Position numbers and translations under genes: made by a program
Shown here: positions 41,930-50,697 of the stretch, in pieces
Numbering within the stretch: position 1 is the stretch's first letter
Layout of the letters: each line of letters begins with the position of its first letter
Notes under the pieces: model-generated
What the model saw: only the letters and a program-made list of their open reading frames with translations
Database searches by the model: none
Told to the model about the DNA's origin: nothing
Source: JARYLZ01 sp964388275
GTDB taxonomy: Bacteria; Bacteroidota; Ignavibacteria; SZUA-365
Direction of reading: 5' to 3'
DNA length: 64,000 bases
NCBI GenBank assembly: GCA_964388275.1
Contig: CAYLZD010000017.1
Location: forward strand, 14,977-78,976

Positions 41930-44900
41930 ATGATGATCCGCTGTTCCATGATCCTGCCTCTCATACTGCTTCCCGTCTTCGCGAACGGACAGAAATGGAA
42001 CGCGTTGCCGGGTCCGCACGGCGGACGCGTGAACGACCTCACTTCGGATCAACGGGCGCCCTGGTGGGTATATGCAGCCACACCGCAAGGCGTACGACTG
42101 ACCAGAGACGAGGGCATCACCTGGCATACCCTAACAGGCAAAGGACTCGGCTACAGGTCTATCGAGCGGATTCTGGCCGTGATGGGCAACAACCTGCTCG
42201 CCGCCGCTTCGGACGGTTCCGTCTTCAGATCCGCGGACTTCGGGGCGTCCTGGAAACAGTCATTCAGACACGGGGAATCAGCCCGCGTCACCGCATTCGC
42301 AAGGACGGAGAACTCCGTTTTCATGTCCACGGCGGGGGGGATTGCGCCAGGCGTGTATATTTCAACGGATTCAGGCGCGACCTGGACGCTGTCCGGTCTC
42401 GCCGGAATCGACGCGCATGGGGTTGCCTGCGATGAGCGGATCGGGCGAGTGTTCGCCGCCACATCCACGGGAGTGTATGTTTCTTCCGATGAAGCTTCGA
42501 GCTGGCTCCTGCTGCAGAATGGTATTCCACCGGAGATAAAGGCCTTTTCATCCATTTGTGTGGCATCGAACGGCGGACTGTTCGTCGGAGCGCCTCAGCG
42601 CAGCGATGCGGACGGAACATATCCGGGCGGGATATTCTCTTCGGACGACAACGGCGCCACGTGGAATAGATGCAATGCAGGCATCGGCTTCCCGGATATC
42701 CGGCATCTTGTCGCCGCTCCCTGGGGCACATTGTTCGCCGTGCAAGGCCGCGGAACCGGGTATTTATACAGATCGTCCGACAGCGGGAAAACATGGAGTC
42801 CGACGGGAGTTCACAATATTACGACACCCGCAGGCATGGCCTTCGATCCGCCGTATGCTTATGTGACTTCCAATTTCGGAGTGTTCGTTTCGTCGAACGA
42901 CGGCCTTACCTGGGAAGCCCGGAACGCGGGCATCGATGCCGTCGATGCCTCGGACTTGCTGCTTGCCGGCGACACCATTTTCGCCGCGACGCTCGGCAGC
43001 GGAGTATTCATGAGCAAGGACGCCGGTCTTTCCTGGGTGCCGCGCAACAGCGGCATGATAGATTATCGCATATCCGTCCTCTTGAGAGCCGAAAACGGCG
43101 CATTGATAGCGGGATCCTCGCCCGGCTTGTGTTACATCTCCTCCGATAACGGCGAGAACTGGACGCCGCTCGTCACGCGTCTGTTCGAACTCGATATACG
43201 AGCGGCGCTCCGTAGCGGCGGCGGGCGTCTGTTCCTGAGCGGGATGCTTACAAGCACGGGAGCGCCTCGCCGGAGCTTCGCCGGCATACTCCGCTCCATG
43301 AACGACGGCGCGACGTGGGCGCTGTGCACGGATTCACTGGCGCCTTTCGATGTCCGCTGTCTGGCCGCCGCATCGGACGGAACCCTCTATGCCGGCGGTG
43401 GAGACGGACTATGGAGCAGCCGGGACAACGGCACGACATGGGAGAAGGATGAACTGGCGCCGGACGCGGATTACGACGCGTTGCATTTCGACGCGATGAC
43501 GGACCGCCTCTGCGCCGCCACGAATCAGGGATTGTTTCTGTACACGGCCGGCTCGGGCGCCTGGCTGCGAGCGGACAGCATCGGGTCAACGCCTGGAAGG
43601 ACCGCTGTTTCGGCAATCTGCGGCGCTCTGCTGTATACGGAGCCCGGGCAAGGACTCAGCAGATCCGTCAACGACGGGAGCTCATGGACGAGGTACCGCC
43701 CATTCTCAGGCAGAGATGTCCGCTCCCTGCATCCGCTCCTCGACAGCGGCACGGTGCTCGCCGCCACCAGCGGCGGAGTGCTCATGTCCCCGGGATCCCT
43801 CGCCGGACTTCCGAATCATCCTCCCGATCCGATCGCGCCCGACAGCGCCTCGCCTGCTGATCAGCCTGTGATACTGGAATGGACAGGCGACGCAGGCTGC
43901 TCTCCCGCGCTGGACCGCGTTCAGCTATCATCCGATACTTCCTTTAAAAAAATAATCTTCGACTCGTCCGGCATAGCGGATCGTCGCGCCGTGCTGCCGC
44001 TTCTTGCTCAAGGCGTTCGTTATTTCTGGCGCGCGTGCGCAATGACCCCGGCCGGCGCCGGTCCATGGTCCCCGGCATGGACTTTCGAGACCAAGCCCGA
44101 CTCCCCGCCGCCCCCGGCCCTCTGGTACCCGTCGGATAAGGAAACAAACATCCCGCCGATAACCAGGATCTCGTGGTATCGACCGGAGGGCGCCTTTCGC
44201 TACCGCATACAGGTCGACACCACCGGGGTTTTCAAAGAGCCGCTGATAGATACAATCGTCATAAAGGAATACCTCGGCGTCGAGAAGCTCAATCTCGGTT
44301 CGACATTCTTCTGGCGCGTGAGCGCGGGAAACGCGATAGGCTTCAGCGATTGGTCGGAAACCTGGTCTTTCACCGTCACTCCGACGCCTCCTCCGGGCAA
44401 GGTGATCCTGCTCGAGCCCGCCGACGGCGCGGAAGGCGTTCCCGTAGACGTTCCGCTGGCCTGGAAAGCCGAAGAAAGAACGGAATGGTATTTCATCGAG
44501 GCCACCGACGACACCACAAAACGAGAACCCGTGGTGATCGGCATAAGCATCGATACGCTGCACACCTTGACGGACCTCGAAGGATGGACGAACTGGTACT
44601 GGAGGGTTTCCGCCCGCAACACGGCCGGCGATGGTCCGTGGTCGGAACGCCGTCGTTTCATCACCGGCGAAGGAGAGCTGAGAAGCCCCAAGCTTCTATC
44701 CCCGTCCGACAGGCAATACGTCGGCACACTGCAGCCTACGCTTCGATGGAAACCGGTCGACGGCGCCACAAGCTATAGAGTGCGCGTGCTGAATAATCCG
44801 GACCAAACCGTGCCTGTTCTCGACAGCGCGGGAATCACCGCCACGGTGTTGACGACCCCGCCATTGCCTCGCGGGAAAATCAGCTTTTACTGGAACGTGG

Positions 44901-45535
44901 AAGCATGCCGTGACGGCTACGGGAGCGGCAAATCCGTGACCGCCGCTTTCGATGTGCTGCTGCGCGGCCCGATGCCGATGTCTCCGTATGATGGCGCAAC
45001 GATATTCACTATCGATACCCTTCTCGAGTGGGCGGGTCATCCCGACGCCCTCCAATACCGGCTGCAACTCTCTACGCAGTCGACATTCGGCACTGAACAC
45101 ACTTTCGATACTTTGCTCACGGCATCGCGATACCGCGCGCGCGGCCTGTTGATGGAAAGCACATACTGGTGGCGTGTAAGCGCATTCAATTCCATAAGCG
45201 AAGGACCTTTCGGATTAAGTCAATATTTCCGCACAACCCACTCCACAGGTATCGAACAAGCGCCCCACACCACACCCCTGCTCCTTACGGCCACTCCGAA
45301 TCCCGTCCATGACTTCACACTGCTCCGTTTCGAATTGCCTGAAGCGGGGCGGGTGAGGCTGAATATTTACGATGCGTTGGGCAGAAGAGCCGCCACACCT
45401 GCGGACGCCATGTATGATGCCGGAGCACATGCAGTCGTTTGGTCGCCTTCGGGTCTACCGCCGGGTATATATCTCTGCGTCCTCACCGCCGCCGCCGGAC
45501 GGACGGTCGCGGCCGTTTCGGTTCTGGGAGACTGA
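41930..45535 (+). CDS. T9SS cargo with BNR/sortilin-like propeller and Fn3-like repeats
   Basis: 1201 residues. The signal peptide ends ANGQ (about residue 20). The N-terminal half (about 22-620) carries about a dozen Asp-box/BNR-type units of the form S-x-D-x-G-x-T/S-W (STDSGATWT, SDDNGATWN, SSDSGKTW, SKDAGLSW, SSDNGENW, SRDNGTTWE), as in sialidase/VPS10-like beta-propellers. The second half (about 630-1110) contains four or five Fn3-like domains with a repeated FFWRVSAGNAIGFSDWSE pattern. A C-terminal T9SS domain follows (LTATPNPVHDFTLLRFELPE, LPPGIYLCVLTAA). Such propellers bind rather than cleave unless catalytic residues exist, and none was recognised. Confidence 0.9.
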   Translation: MMIRCSMILPLILLPVFANGQKWNALPGPHGGRVNDLTSDQRAPWWVYAATPQGVRLTRDEGITWHTLTGKGLGYRSIERILAVMGNNLLAAASDGSVFRSADFGASWKQSFRHGESARVTAFARTENSVFMSTAGGIAPGVYISTDSGATWTLSGLAGIDAHGVACDERIGRVFAATSTGVYVSSDEASSWLLLQNGIPPEIKAFSSICVASNGGLFVGAPQRSDADGTYPGGIFSSDDNGATWNRCNAGIGFPDIRHLVAAPWGTLFAVQGRGTGYLYRSSDSGKTWSPTGVHNITTPAGMAFDPPYAYVTSNFGVFVSSNDGLTWEARNAGIDAVDASDLLLAGDTIFAATLGSGVFMSKDAGLSWVPRNSGMIDYRISVLLRAENGALIAGSSPGLCYISSDNGENWTPLVTRLFELDIRAALRSGGGRLFLSGMLTSTGAPRRSFAGILRSMNDGATWALCTDSLAPFDVRCLAAASDGTLYAGGGDGLWSSRDNGTTWEKDELAPDADYDALHFDAMTDRLCAATNQGLFLYTAGSGAWLRADSIGSTPGRTAVSAICGALLYTEPGQGLSRSVNDGSSWTRYRPFSGRDVRSLHPLLDSGTVLAATSGGVLMSPGSLAGLPNHPPDPIAPDSASPADQPVILEWTGDAGCSPALDRVQLSSDTSFKKIIFDSSGIADRRAVLPLLAQGVRYFWRACAMTPAGAGPWSPAWTFETKPDSPPPPALWYPSDKETNIPPITRISWYRPEGAFRYRIQVDTTGVFKEPLIDTIVIKEYLGVEKLNLGSTFFWRVSAGNAIGFSDWSETWSFTVTPTPPPGKVILLEPADGAEGVPVDVPLAWKAEERTEWYFIEATDDTTKREPVVIGISIDTLHTLTDLEGWTNWYWRVSARNTAGDGPWSERRRFITGEGELRSPKLLSPSDRQYVGTLQPTLRWKPVDGATSYRVRVLNNPDQTVPVLDSAGITATVLTTPPLPRGKISFYWNVEACRDGYGSGKSVTAAFDVLLRGPMPMSPYDGATIFTIDTLLEWAGHPDALQYRLQLSTQSTFGTEHTFDTLLTASRYRARGLLMESTYWWRVSAFNSISEGPFGLSQYFRTTHSTGIEQAPHTTPLLLTATPNPVHDFTLLRFELPEAGRVRLNIYDALGRRAATPADAMYDAGAHAVVWSPSGLPPGIYLCVLTAAAGRTVAAVSVLGD

Positions 45536-45711
45536 AATGGCGCAATCACGGAGAGAGCGCGGCGTTAATTCACCAGCGCGGCAAGCGAATGGCGCGGCAT
45601 CCGCCTTGGCATCGATATGCTTCGCTTTGCGGCTCATCCCGGCGGAGCGCTTTCAATCCAAGTCCTGTATGGATATTTTAACGCCGTTGCAATCAAGACT
45701 CCGTATTCGCG

Positions 45712-45739
45712 TTGATCCATTCATCGCATTTCATATACA
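45712..45739 (+). promoter_or_regulatory. Possible promoter of the 45761 gene
   Basis: TTGATC (45712-45717), a 16-base spacer, then TATACA (45734-45739). A start near 45746 would leave about 15 bases including AAGGAG before the ATG. Tentative. Confidence 0.35.
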
Positions 45740-45760
45740 CAATTCAAAAAGGAGAAAAGC

Positions 45761-46837
45761 ATGAAGCACCTGAATGCACCGCGCGCGTTGGTCCTGCTTG
45801 CGGCCGGCGCTTTTGTTCTCACGCTTTGCACAAACGCCCAGATCACCGTTCAGGCGGGCGACTTCCGCAACGCACTGCGGACAGGCGTCTCTACTGAAGG
45901 ATATTCGACACCGGCCGGCGTGCCGGTTGCCGTGAATGTCGGCACTGCTTCCTCGTCGCCACAGGTTTGGGATTTCCGGAATTTCACTTACGAGAAGCAG
46001 ACGGAAGGCGTTTTCATCGACCCTGCATCCGCGCCCCAGCATGCGCAATTTCCGAATGCCGACGTCGTACAAAGGGTAATGATGAGTTCGCTGCCCGGGG
46101 ATTATTCGTATCAATACAATCAGATCACAGACTCCGAATTTCTGCTTCACGGACTCGGCTACAGCGACGACACGCCGATATACGAGTACAAGCCGCCATC
46201 CGTGCAGGTTAAATTCCCATGCACACTCGGCACCGGCTGGGTGTATCAAAGCGATCCTTACTCGCCGGTTCCCGGAGTGACAAGCAAATCTCGCTTCACA
46301 TGGCAATGCGACGCTCACGGGACACTGCGCCTGCCCGCCGGGGATTTCCAGGCTTTGCGGTTGCTTGTAGAAACCGTCACGGAAGTGACTACCACGGCGG
46401 GGAGCTACCTGATAAAGTCATACAGATACAATTTTTTAACCGCTTCAGTGGCGGGAGCTTATATCTCAATAGATTCGAATGATGTGGGGAGAACGGAAGT
46501 TACGGCAAGCAGCGTCAGTTACGGAACGATATCCGGGACATCGAACACCGATATTAATAACGCTCCCATGCACGCTGTGCTGGAAATAACCGCGCCCTCG
46601 CCCAATCCCGTGAGGGAGAGCTCGACTTTCGAGCTGCATCTCGCCGCAAGCGCACCGGTGCGAGTGGCCCTGCATGATGCTCTGGGCAGAGAGTCTGCCT
46701 TGCTCCGCGACTCATATTTGCAGTCCGGAAGTCACGTGCTCGGTATTTCCGGCCGCGGTCTCGCTGCGGGTGTGTACTTTCTGACCGCGCGAACCGCCGG
46801 AGCGGCGGCGGTAAGGAAGCTGATCGTCGCACCCTGA
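45761..46837 (+). CDS. Exported T9SS protein, function unknown
   Basis: 358 residues; ATG 45761 follows AAAAAGGAG. The signal peptide ends TNAQ (about residue 27). The mature part looks all-beta (QVWDFRNFTYEKQTEGVFID, LGTGWVYQSDPYSPVPGVTS, LPAGDFQALRLLVETVTEVT). The latter block resembles beta-sandwich segments seen in uncharacterised T9SS proteins. The last ~80 residues are the sorting domain (ITAPSPNPVRESSTFELHLA, LGRESALLRDSYLQSG, AAGVYFLTARTAG). No catalytic motif. It sits between a large propeller protein and a barrel-like protein, all rightward but each with its own spacing. Confidence 0.87.
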   Translation: MKHLNAPRALVLLAAGAFVLTLCTNAQITVQAGDFRNALRTGVSTEGYSTPAGVPVAVNVGTASSSPQVWDFRNFTYEKQTEGVFIDPASAPQHAQFPNADVVQRVMMSSLPGDYSYQYNQITDSEFLLHGLGYSDDTPIYEYKPPSVQVKFPCTLGTGWVYQSDPYSPVPGVTSKSRFTWQCDAHGTLRLPAGDFQALRLLVETVTEVTTTAGSYLIKSYRYNFLTASVAGAYISIDSNDVGRTEVTASSVSYGTISGTSNTDINNAPMHAVLEITAPSPNPVRESSTFELHLAASAPVRVALHDALGRESALLRDSYLQSGSHVLGISGRGLAAGVYFLTARTAGAAAVRKLIVAP

Positions 46838-47086
46838 CCGGCGCGGGTCCCGGCGGGCATCAGCGGTTACGGCCGATTTGGCATTGATACGGCGCCATCG
46901 CAACGAGACACACAGAGGGAAACTCGGGCAGCGCGGAATCAGGATATAAAAGATCGCTTACGCGGATTGAAACCTACGGCTCATAACCGCGTAGGATGCT
47001 GAATGAGAAACGCTCCCGGTAAACGGCGCTTATCCCAAGCCGTCGCGAGCCGGAGAGAAATGCAAGAACAAAGGAGGAAATCAAGG

Positions 47087-47722
47087 ATGAAACGCGCATT
47101 GTGCATACTGGCCCTCGCCTTCATATCTCTTACCGCATCGGCGCAGGAACAGGAAACGCTTTTCAACGGAGACATTGAACACGGCGGCTTCGGCGCCGTG
47201 GTGCTCAAACTGACTCCGCTGAGGGGAGACGCAGGCCTGCTGATGGGCGGTTACGGAGGGTGGCTGATAAATCACCACCTGATGCTGGGAGTCGGAGGAT
47301 TCGGACTCGTCTCCAACGTGCGCGCGTCCGCGGACGCACAAGCCGCTTACCATCCCGCGGGCGATCCTCTTTACGTGGAATTCGGATACGGCGGATTCAT
47401 GATGGAATACATGGTATTTCCACACAAGCTCGTCCACTTCGGCGTGCAAGCCCTTATCGGCGCGGGCGCTGTAACCTACAGAGAGAATTGGTACGATGGC
47501 ATACTGGACGACAATCCATCTTACAGGCACTATGGACTCACCGAGGCCGTATTCACGGCCGAGCCCTCGATTCACGCGGAGTTGAACATTGCCGAGTGGA
47601 TGCGCATACACGCGGGAGCGGGCTATCGCTTCGTTACCGGCCTAGACGACTTGAAGGGCATCTCCAACAAGGATCTTTCGGGACCTTCGCTGTCGTTCGC
47701 TCTCAAGTTCGGATTGTTCTGA
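47087..47722 (+). CDS. Exported, probably outer-membrane beta-barrel protein
   Basis: 211 residues from ATG 47087, which lies nine bases after AAGGAGG; the frame is open 28 codons upstream with implausible sequence. The signal peptide ends ASAQ (about residue 20). The mature sequence alternates polar and hydrophobic residues in strand-like blocks (GLLMGGYGGWLINHHLMLGV, VEFGYGGFMMEYMVF, VHFGVQALIGAGAVTYRENW, MRIHAGAGYRFVTGLDD) and ends LSFALKFGLF with a terminal Phe. This is the pattern of small 8-strand outer-membrane barrels. The function is unknown. Confidence 0.82.
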   Translation: MKRALCILALAFISLTASAQEQETLFNGDIEHGGFGAVVLKLTPLRGDAGLLMGGYGGWLINHHLMLGVGGFGLVSNVRASADAQAAYHPAGDPLYVEFGYGGFMMEYMVFPHKLVHFGVQALIGAGAVTYRENWYDGILDDNPSYRHYGLTEAVFTAEPSIHAELNIAEWMRIHAGAGYRFVTGLDDLKGISNKDLSGPSLSFALKFGLF

Positions 47723-47744
47723 GGGCGGGTGTCGATGCTTTAGC

Positions 47745-47760
47745 CGTTGGACGTTGGACG
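47745..47760. repeat. Second copy of the heptamer repeat (two TTGGACG units)
   Basis: CGTTGGACGTTGGACG: two heptamers that are the inverse of the CGTCCAA units at 17552-17594. It lies 23 bases past the stop of the barrel-like gene. Confidence 0.7.
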
Positions 47761-47845
47761 GCCTGACATCCTTCATTCTTCCCTTTCATACCTCGCTCAG
47801 GTTCGGTATTTTCTCTCGAGGCAATCACACCCCGAAGAGGATCGA

Positions 47846-50611
47846 ATGAGATCATTGCCCAGCGCCGCCGTCACGGTCGTGTTGATTTTGTTTGCTCGAG
47901 GGATTTCGCCGGCGCAGACACGCCTCGATTCTCTCAGACCCGCACCGCGCCAGGCCTATGTGCGCCTGACAGTTTCAGGCGTCTTCGAACCGAATCCGCT
48001 CAATCCGATTTTTCTCGACCGGGCCGCGCCGGCCTACGGCGCCGCGGACATGATCAACGCGTTTCTCCGGGGAAAGGGCAAACCCGCGCTGCCGATCGCG
48101 ATGGCATCCCCAGCCGATTCGTCAGCGGCGGGCATATTCATCGGAGTCTGCGATCCGTTTCTCAACCGGATGCTCGAGTCGATACCGGACCAGCGCGTGC
48201 AGGCGACGCCGGCATATCCCGGACGCGAGGGCTATGTGCTCGACGTCATGCCGGCTCGCGCAATTCTCGCCGGAAGCGATACGGCGGGATTGAGATACGC
48301 GGTCGACACCTTCCTCCAGCTTCTCGCCGCTGCGCCCGCGGGCTGGCTGCACGCCTGCCGCATCGTGGACGCTCCTCAATTCCCGAAGCGCTGGTTTTAC
48401 CATTCGACCAACGTTCAGGTCGGCGCCAATGTAACGGCCGCGAAGAGATTGTGGGCGAGAGCTCTCAAGGCTCGGCTCAACGGAGTGAATCTCAACGACT
48501 CGAAATTCCATCGCATGACCACTCTGCCAGGCTTCTATTTCGACTCCCTGGCATCGCTCAAGCGCTGGGCCGATCAACATTCGCTCGAAATCATTCCCGG
48601 AGTGTTTCCGTTCGGTTATTCGGAGGGCATGCTCTTCCACGATCCGAATCTCGCCTCAGGCCTGCCAGTGAAGGGGCAGAAATTCCTTATACACGGAGAC
48701 ACGGGGGTCCTCGTGCCGCAGCTCGAAACCGAGTATCCCAACGGCGGCTTCGAAAATTTCACGGGCCATTCCTTCCCGGGATTTCTCTTCATAGACCGTC
48801 CAGGACAGATGAGTTTCGCGGATACAGTCATCAGGCATTCCGGCCGGGCAAGCATACGCTTCGAAAATCTCTCCCTTCAGCAGAACGCTCGCGCCGCATA
48901 CCGCACGCGGGTTAGACCTTTTACATTATACCGTTTCAGCGCCTGGGTTAGGACGGACGATTTGCAGCCGCCGAGCTCCGCCCGGATGGCCGTCATCGGC
49001 AACAAGGGATACAACCTCTGCTTCAACTCGATGAACCTCCCCTCCACGACCAACGGCTGGCGCAAATGCGACATTTCCTTCAATTCTTTAGAAGCGGACA
49101 CCGTCACGCTGTACTGCGGGGCCTGGTCCCCGCGCTCCGGAACAATATGGTGGGACGACCTCTCCTGCGCCGAGACTTACCTGGTCAATCTGATCCGCAG
49201 GGACGGAGCGCCGTTGACGATCACTAATCCTGAGGGCAGCGTCTCTTTCGTCGAAGGAAAGGACTTCGACACGTTGCGAGATCCCCGTATGGGCGTCAAT
49301 CCATGGCCCGGCTCCTTCGATACATGGCATACGCCTCCGACTTTCCGCGTCAAACCGGGCGGAGCCCTCTCCGACGGCGATTCGGCGCTGGTGTCATATT
49401 GTCACGCCGTGACGATCAACGAGGATCAGGTCATGATAACAATGTCCGATCCGCAAGTGTACGAGATAGCAGCGCGCGAATTCGCAGCGCTCGACAGCAT
49501 CATTTCTCCGCGGACCTGCTTCTTCCAGCACGACGAGATCAGAACCCTCAACTGGGACGACGGCGACATGTCGCGCGGCCTGACACCCGGCCGAATAATA
49601 GCAGACAATGTCACGCGCTGCGCGGAGATAGTCCGCCGCCGCAATCAAGAAACCGACATATGGGTCTGGACCGATATGTTCGACGAGTATCACAACGCGG
49701 TTGAAGGCAATTACTACCTGGTCAACGGCGATCTCAGGGGAAGCGCGGATCTGATCCCCAAGCACATAGGCATGGTGAACTGGAACGGACGCGAAGGCAT
49801 CGTGCAGAACAGCCTGGACTTTTTTTCCGGTCGCGGATTCCGTCAGATCTCGGCGCCGTATTACGATCGCGACGAGAAGCAGATCAGGATATGGAAGGAA
49901 TGGACGCGCGAGACGGGGAACTTCCACGGTATGATGTACACCACCTGGCAGGCGAAATACGACCATCTGGAAGCGTTCGGAGAATACGCATGGAACCATG
50001 CGCCCCATATCGAGCATTTCCCTCCCCAGGCGCTTCCCGGCGCCGGCGCTCTGGAACTGGGCATACGCATAACAGGCGACCGCCTGGACGACGGTTGGGA
50101 AGCCACGGCCGCCGATGTGCATTACAGGACTTCTCCGGGACAGGCCTTCTCGTCGCTGCCTTTTACGCCTGCGCCCGGCGCCGGGCAAACAGTTCTCCTG
50201 CCGCTGCCGCAGGCGACGAAATGGCTGCAATGGCACATCACGGCTTCGGACAACCGCGGATGGAGCACGAAAATACCCTTCGGCGACACGGTCTACTTCG
50301 AGCTGGGCGACATCTCATCACATGCCGGCGCCCGCGGCGATATTTCCGATTTCCGCCTCTACGGAGCGTACCCGAACCCGGCGTTATCGAATGGACGAGT
50401 GACGCTCGAATTCTCTTCGCCTCCCGGTGAAAAAGTGCGGATTGAAATGATCGACGCCCTCGGCCGAGTCGTCAAATCGTGGAACGATCACCCGGACGCC
50501 GGAGGCCTGCGCATGCTGCGGCTGCGGATGGATGGAATAGCCGGAGGAATCCACCTCCTCCGAATCGCTTGCGGATCGAACGTCCGCACGGCTCTCTTAT
50601 CGGTGCTTTGA
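47846..50611 (+). CDS. GH20-like glycoside hydrolase with inserted CBM-like domain and T9SS sorting signal
   Basis: 921 residues from ATG 47846 (AGAGG upstream). The signal peptide ends SPAQ (about 24). Residues about 30-172 resemble the non-catalytic alpha/beta domain that precedes GH20/GH84-type barrels (YVLDVMPARAILAGSDTAGL). A TIM-barrel-like region starts near 180 (KRWFYHSTNV, RLNGVNLNDSKFHR). It is interrupted at about 298-445 by a jelly-roll CBM-like module (NGGFENFTG ... RTRVRPFTLYRFSAWVRTDD ... TIWWDDLS) and resumes with CFFQHDEIRTLNWDDGD. D563-E564 match the Asp-Glu pair of GH20 enzymes. DIWVWTDMFDEYHN follows. The C-terminus is a T9SS domain (YGAYPNPALSNGRVTLEFSS). Hexosaminidase-like activity is inferred, not certain. 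Confidence 0.78.
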   Translation: MRSLPSAAVTVVLILFARGISPAQTRLDSLRPAPRQAYVRLTVSGVFEPNPLNPIFLDRAAPAYGAADMINAFLRGKGKPALPIAMASPADSSAAGIFIGVCDPFLNRMLESIPDQRVQATPAYPGREGYVLDVMPARAILAGSDTAGLRYAVDTFLQLLAAAPAGWLHACRIVDAPQFPKRWFYHSTNVQVGANVTAAKRLWARALKARLNGVNLNDSKFHRMTTLPGFYFDSLASLKRWADQHSLEIIPGVFPFGYSEGMLFHDPNLASGLPVKGQKFLIHGDTGVLVPQLETEYPNGGFENFTGHSFPGFLFIDRPGQMSFADTVIRHSGRASIRFENLSLQQNARAAYRTRVRPFTLYRFSAWVRTDDLQPPSSARMAVIGNKGYNLCFNSMNLPSTTNGWRKCDISFNSLEADTVTLYCGAWSPRSGTIWWDDLSCAETYLVNLIRRDGAPLTITNPEGSVSFVEGKDFDTLRDPRMGVNPWPGSFDTWHTPPTFRVKPGGALSDGDSALVSYCHAVTINEDQVMITMSDPQVYEIAAREFAALDSIISPRTCFFQHDEIRTLNWDDGDMSRGLTPGRIIADNVTRCAEIVRRRNQETDIWVWTDMFDEYHNAVEGNYYLVNGDLRGSADLIPKHIGMVNWNGREGIVQNSLDFFSGRGFRQISAPYYDRDEKQIRIWKEWTRETGNFHGMMYTTWQAKYDHLEAFGEYAWNHAPHIEHFPPQALPGAGALELGIRITGDRLDDGWEATAADVHYRTSPGQAFSSLPFTPAPGAGQTVLLPLPQATKWLQWHITASDNRGWSTKIPFGDTVYFELGDISSHAGARGDISDFRLYGAYPNPALSNGRVTLEFSSPPGEKVRIEMIDALGRVVKSWNDHPDAGGLRMLRLRMDGIAGGIHLLRIACGSNVRTALLSVL

Positions 50612-50697
50612 GACTCCGGACACCGCGAAGTTAAAACAATTCCGGCCCGCTGACCACATCACCCGGGTCCCCGATCCCGTATTCCGACTCGCCGCCA

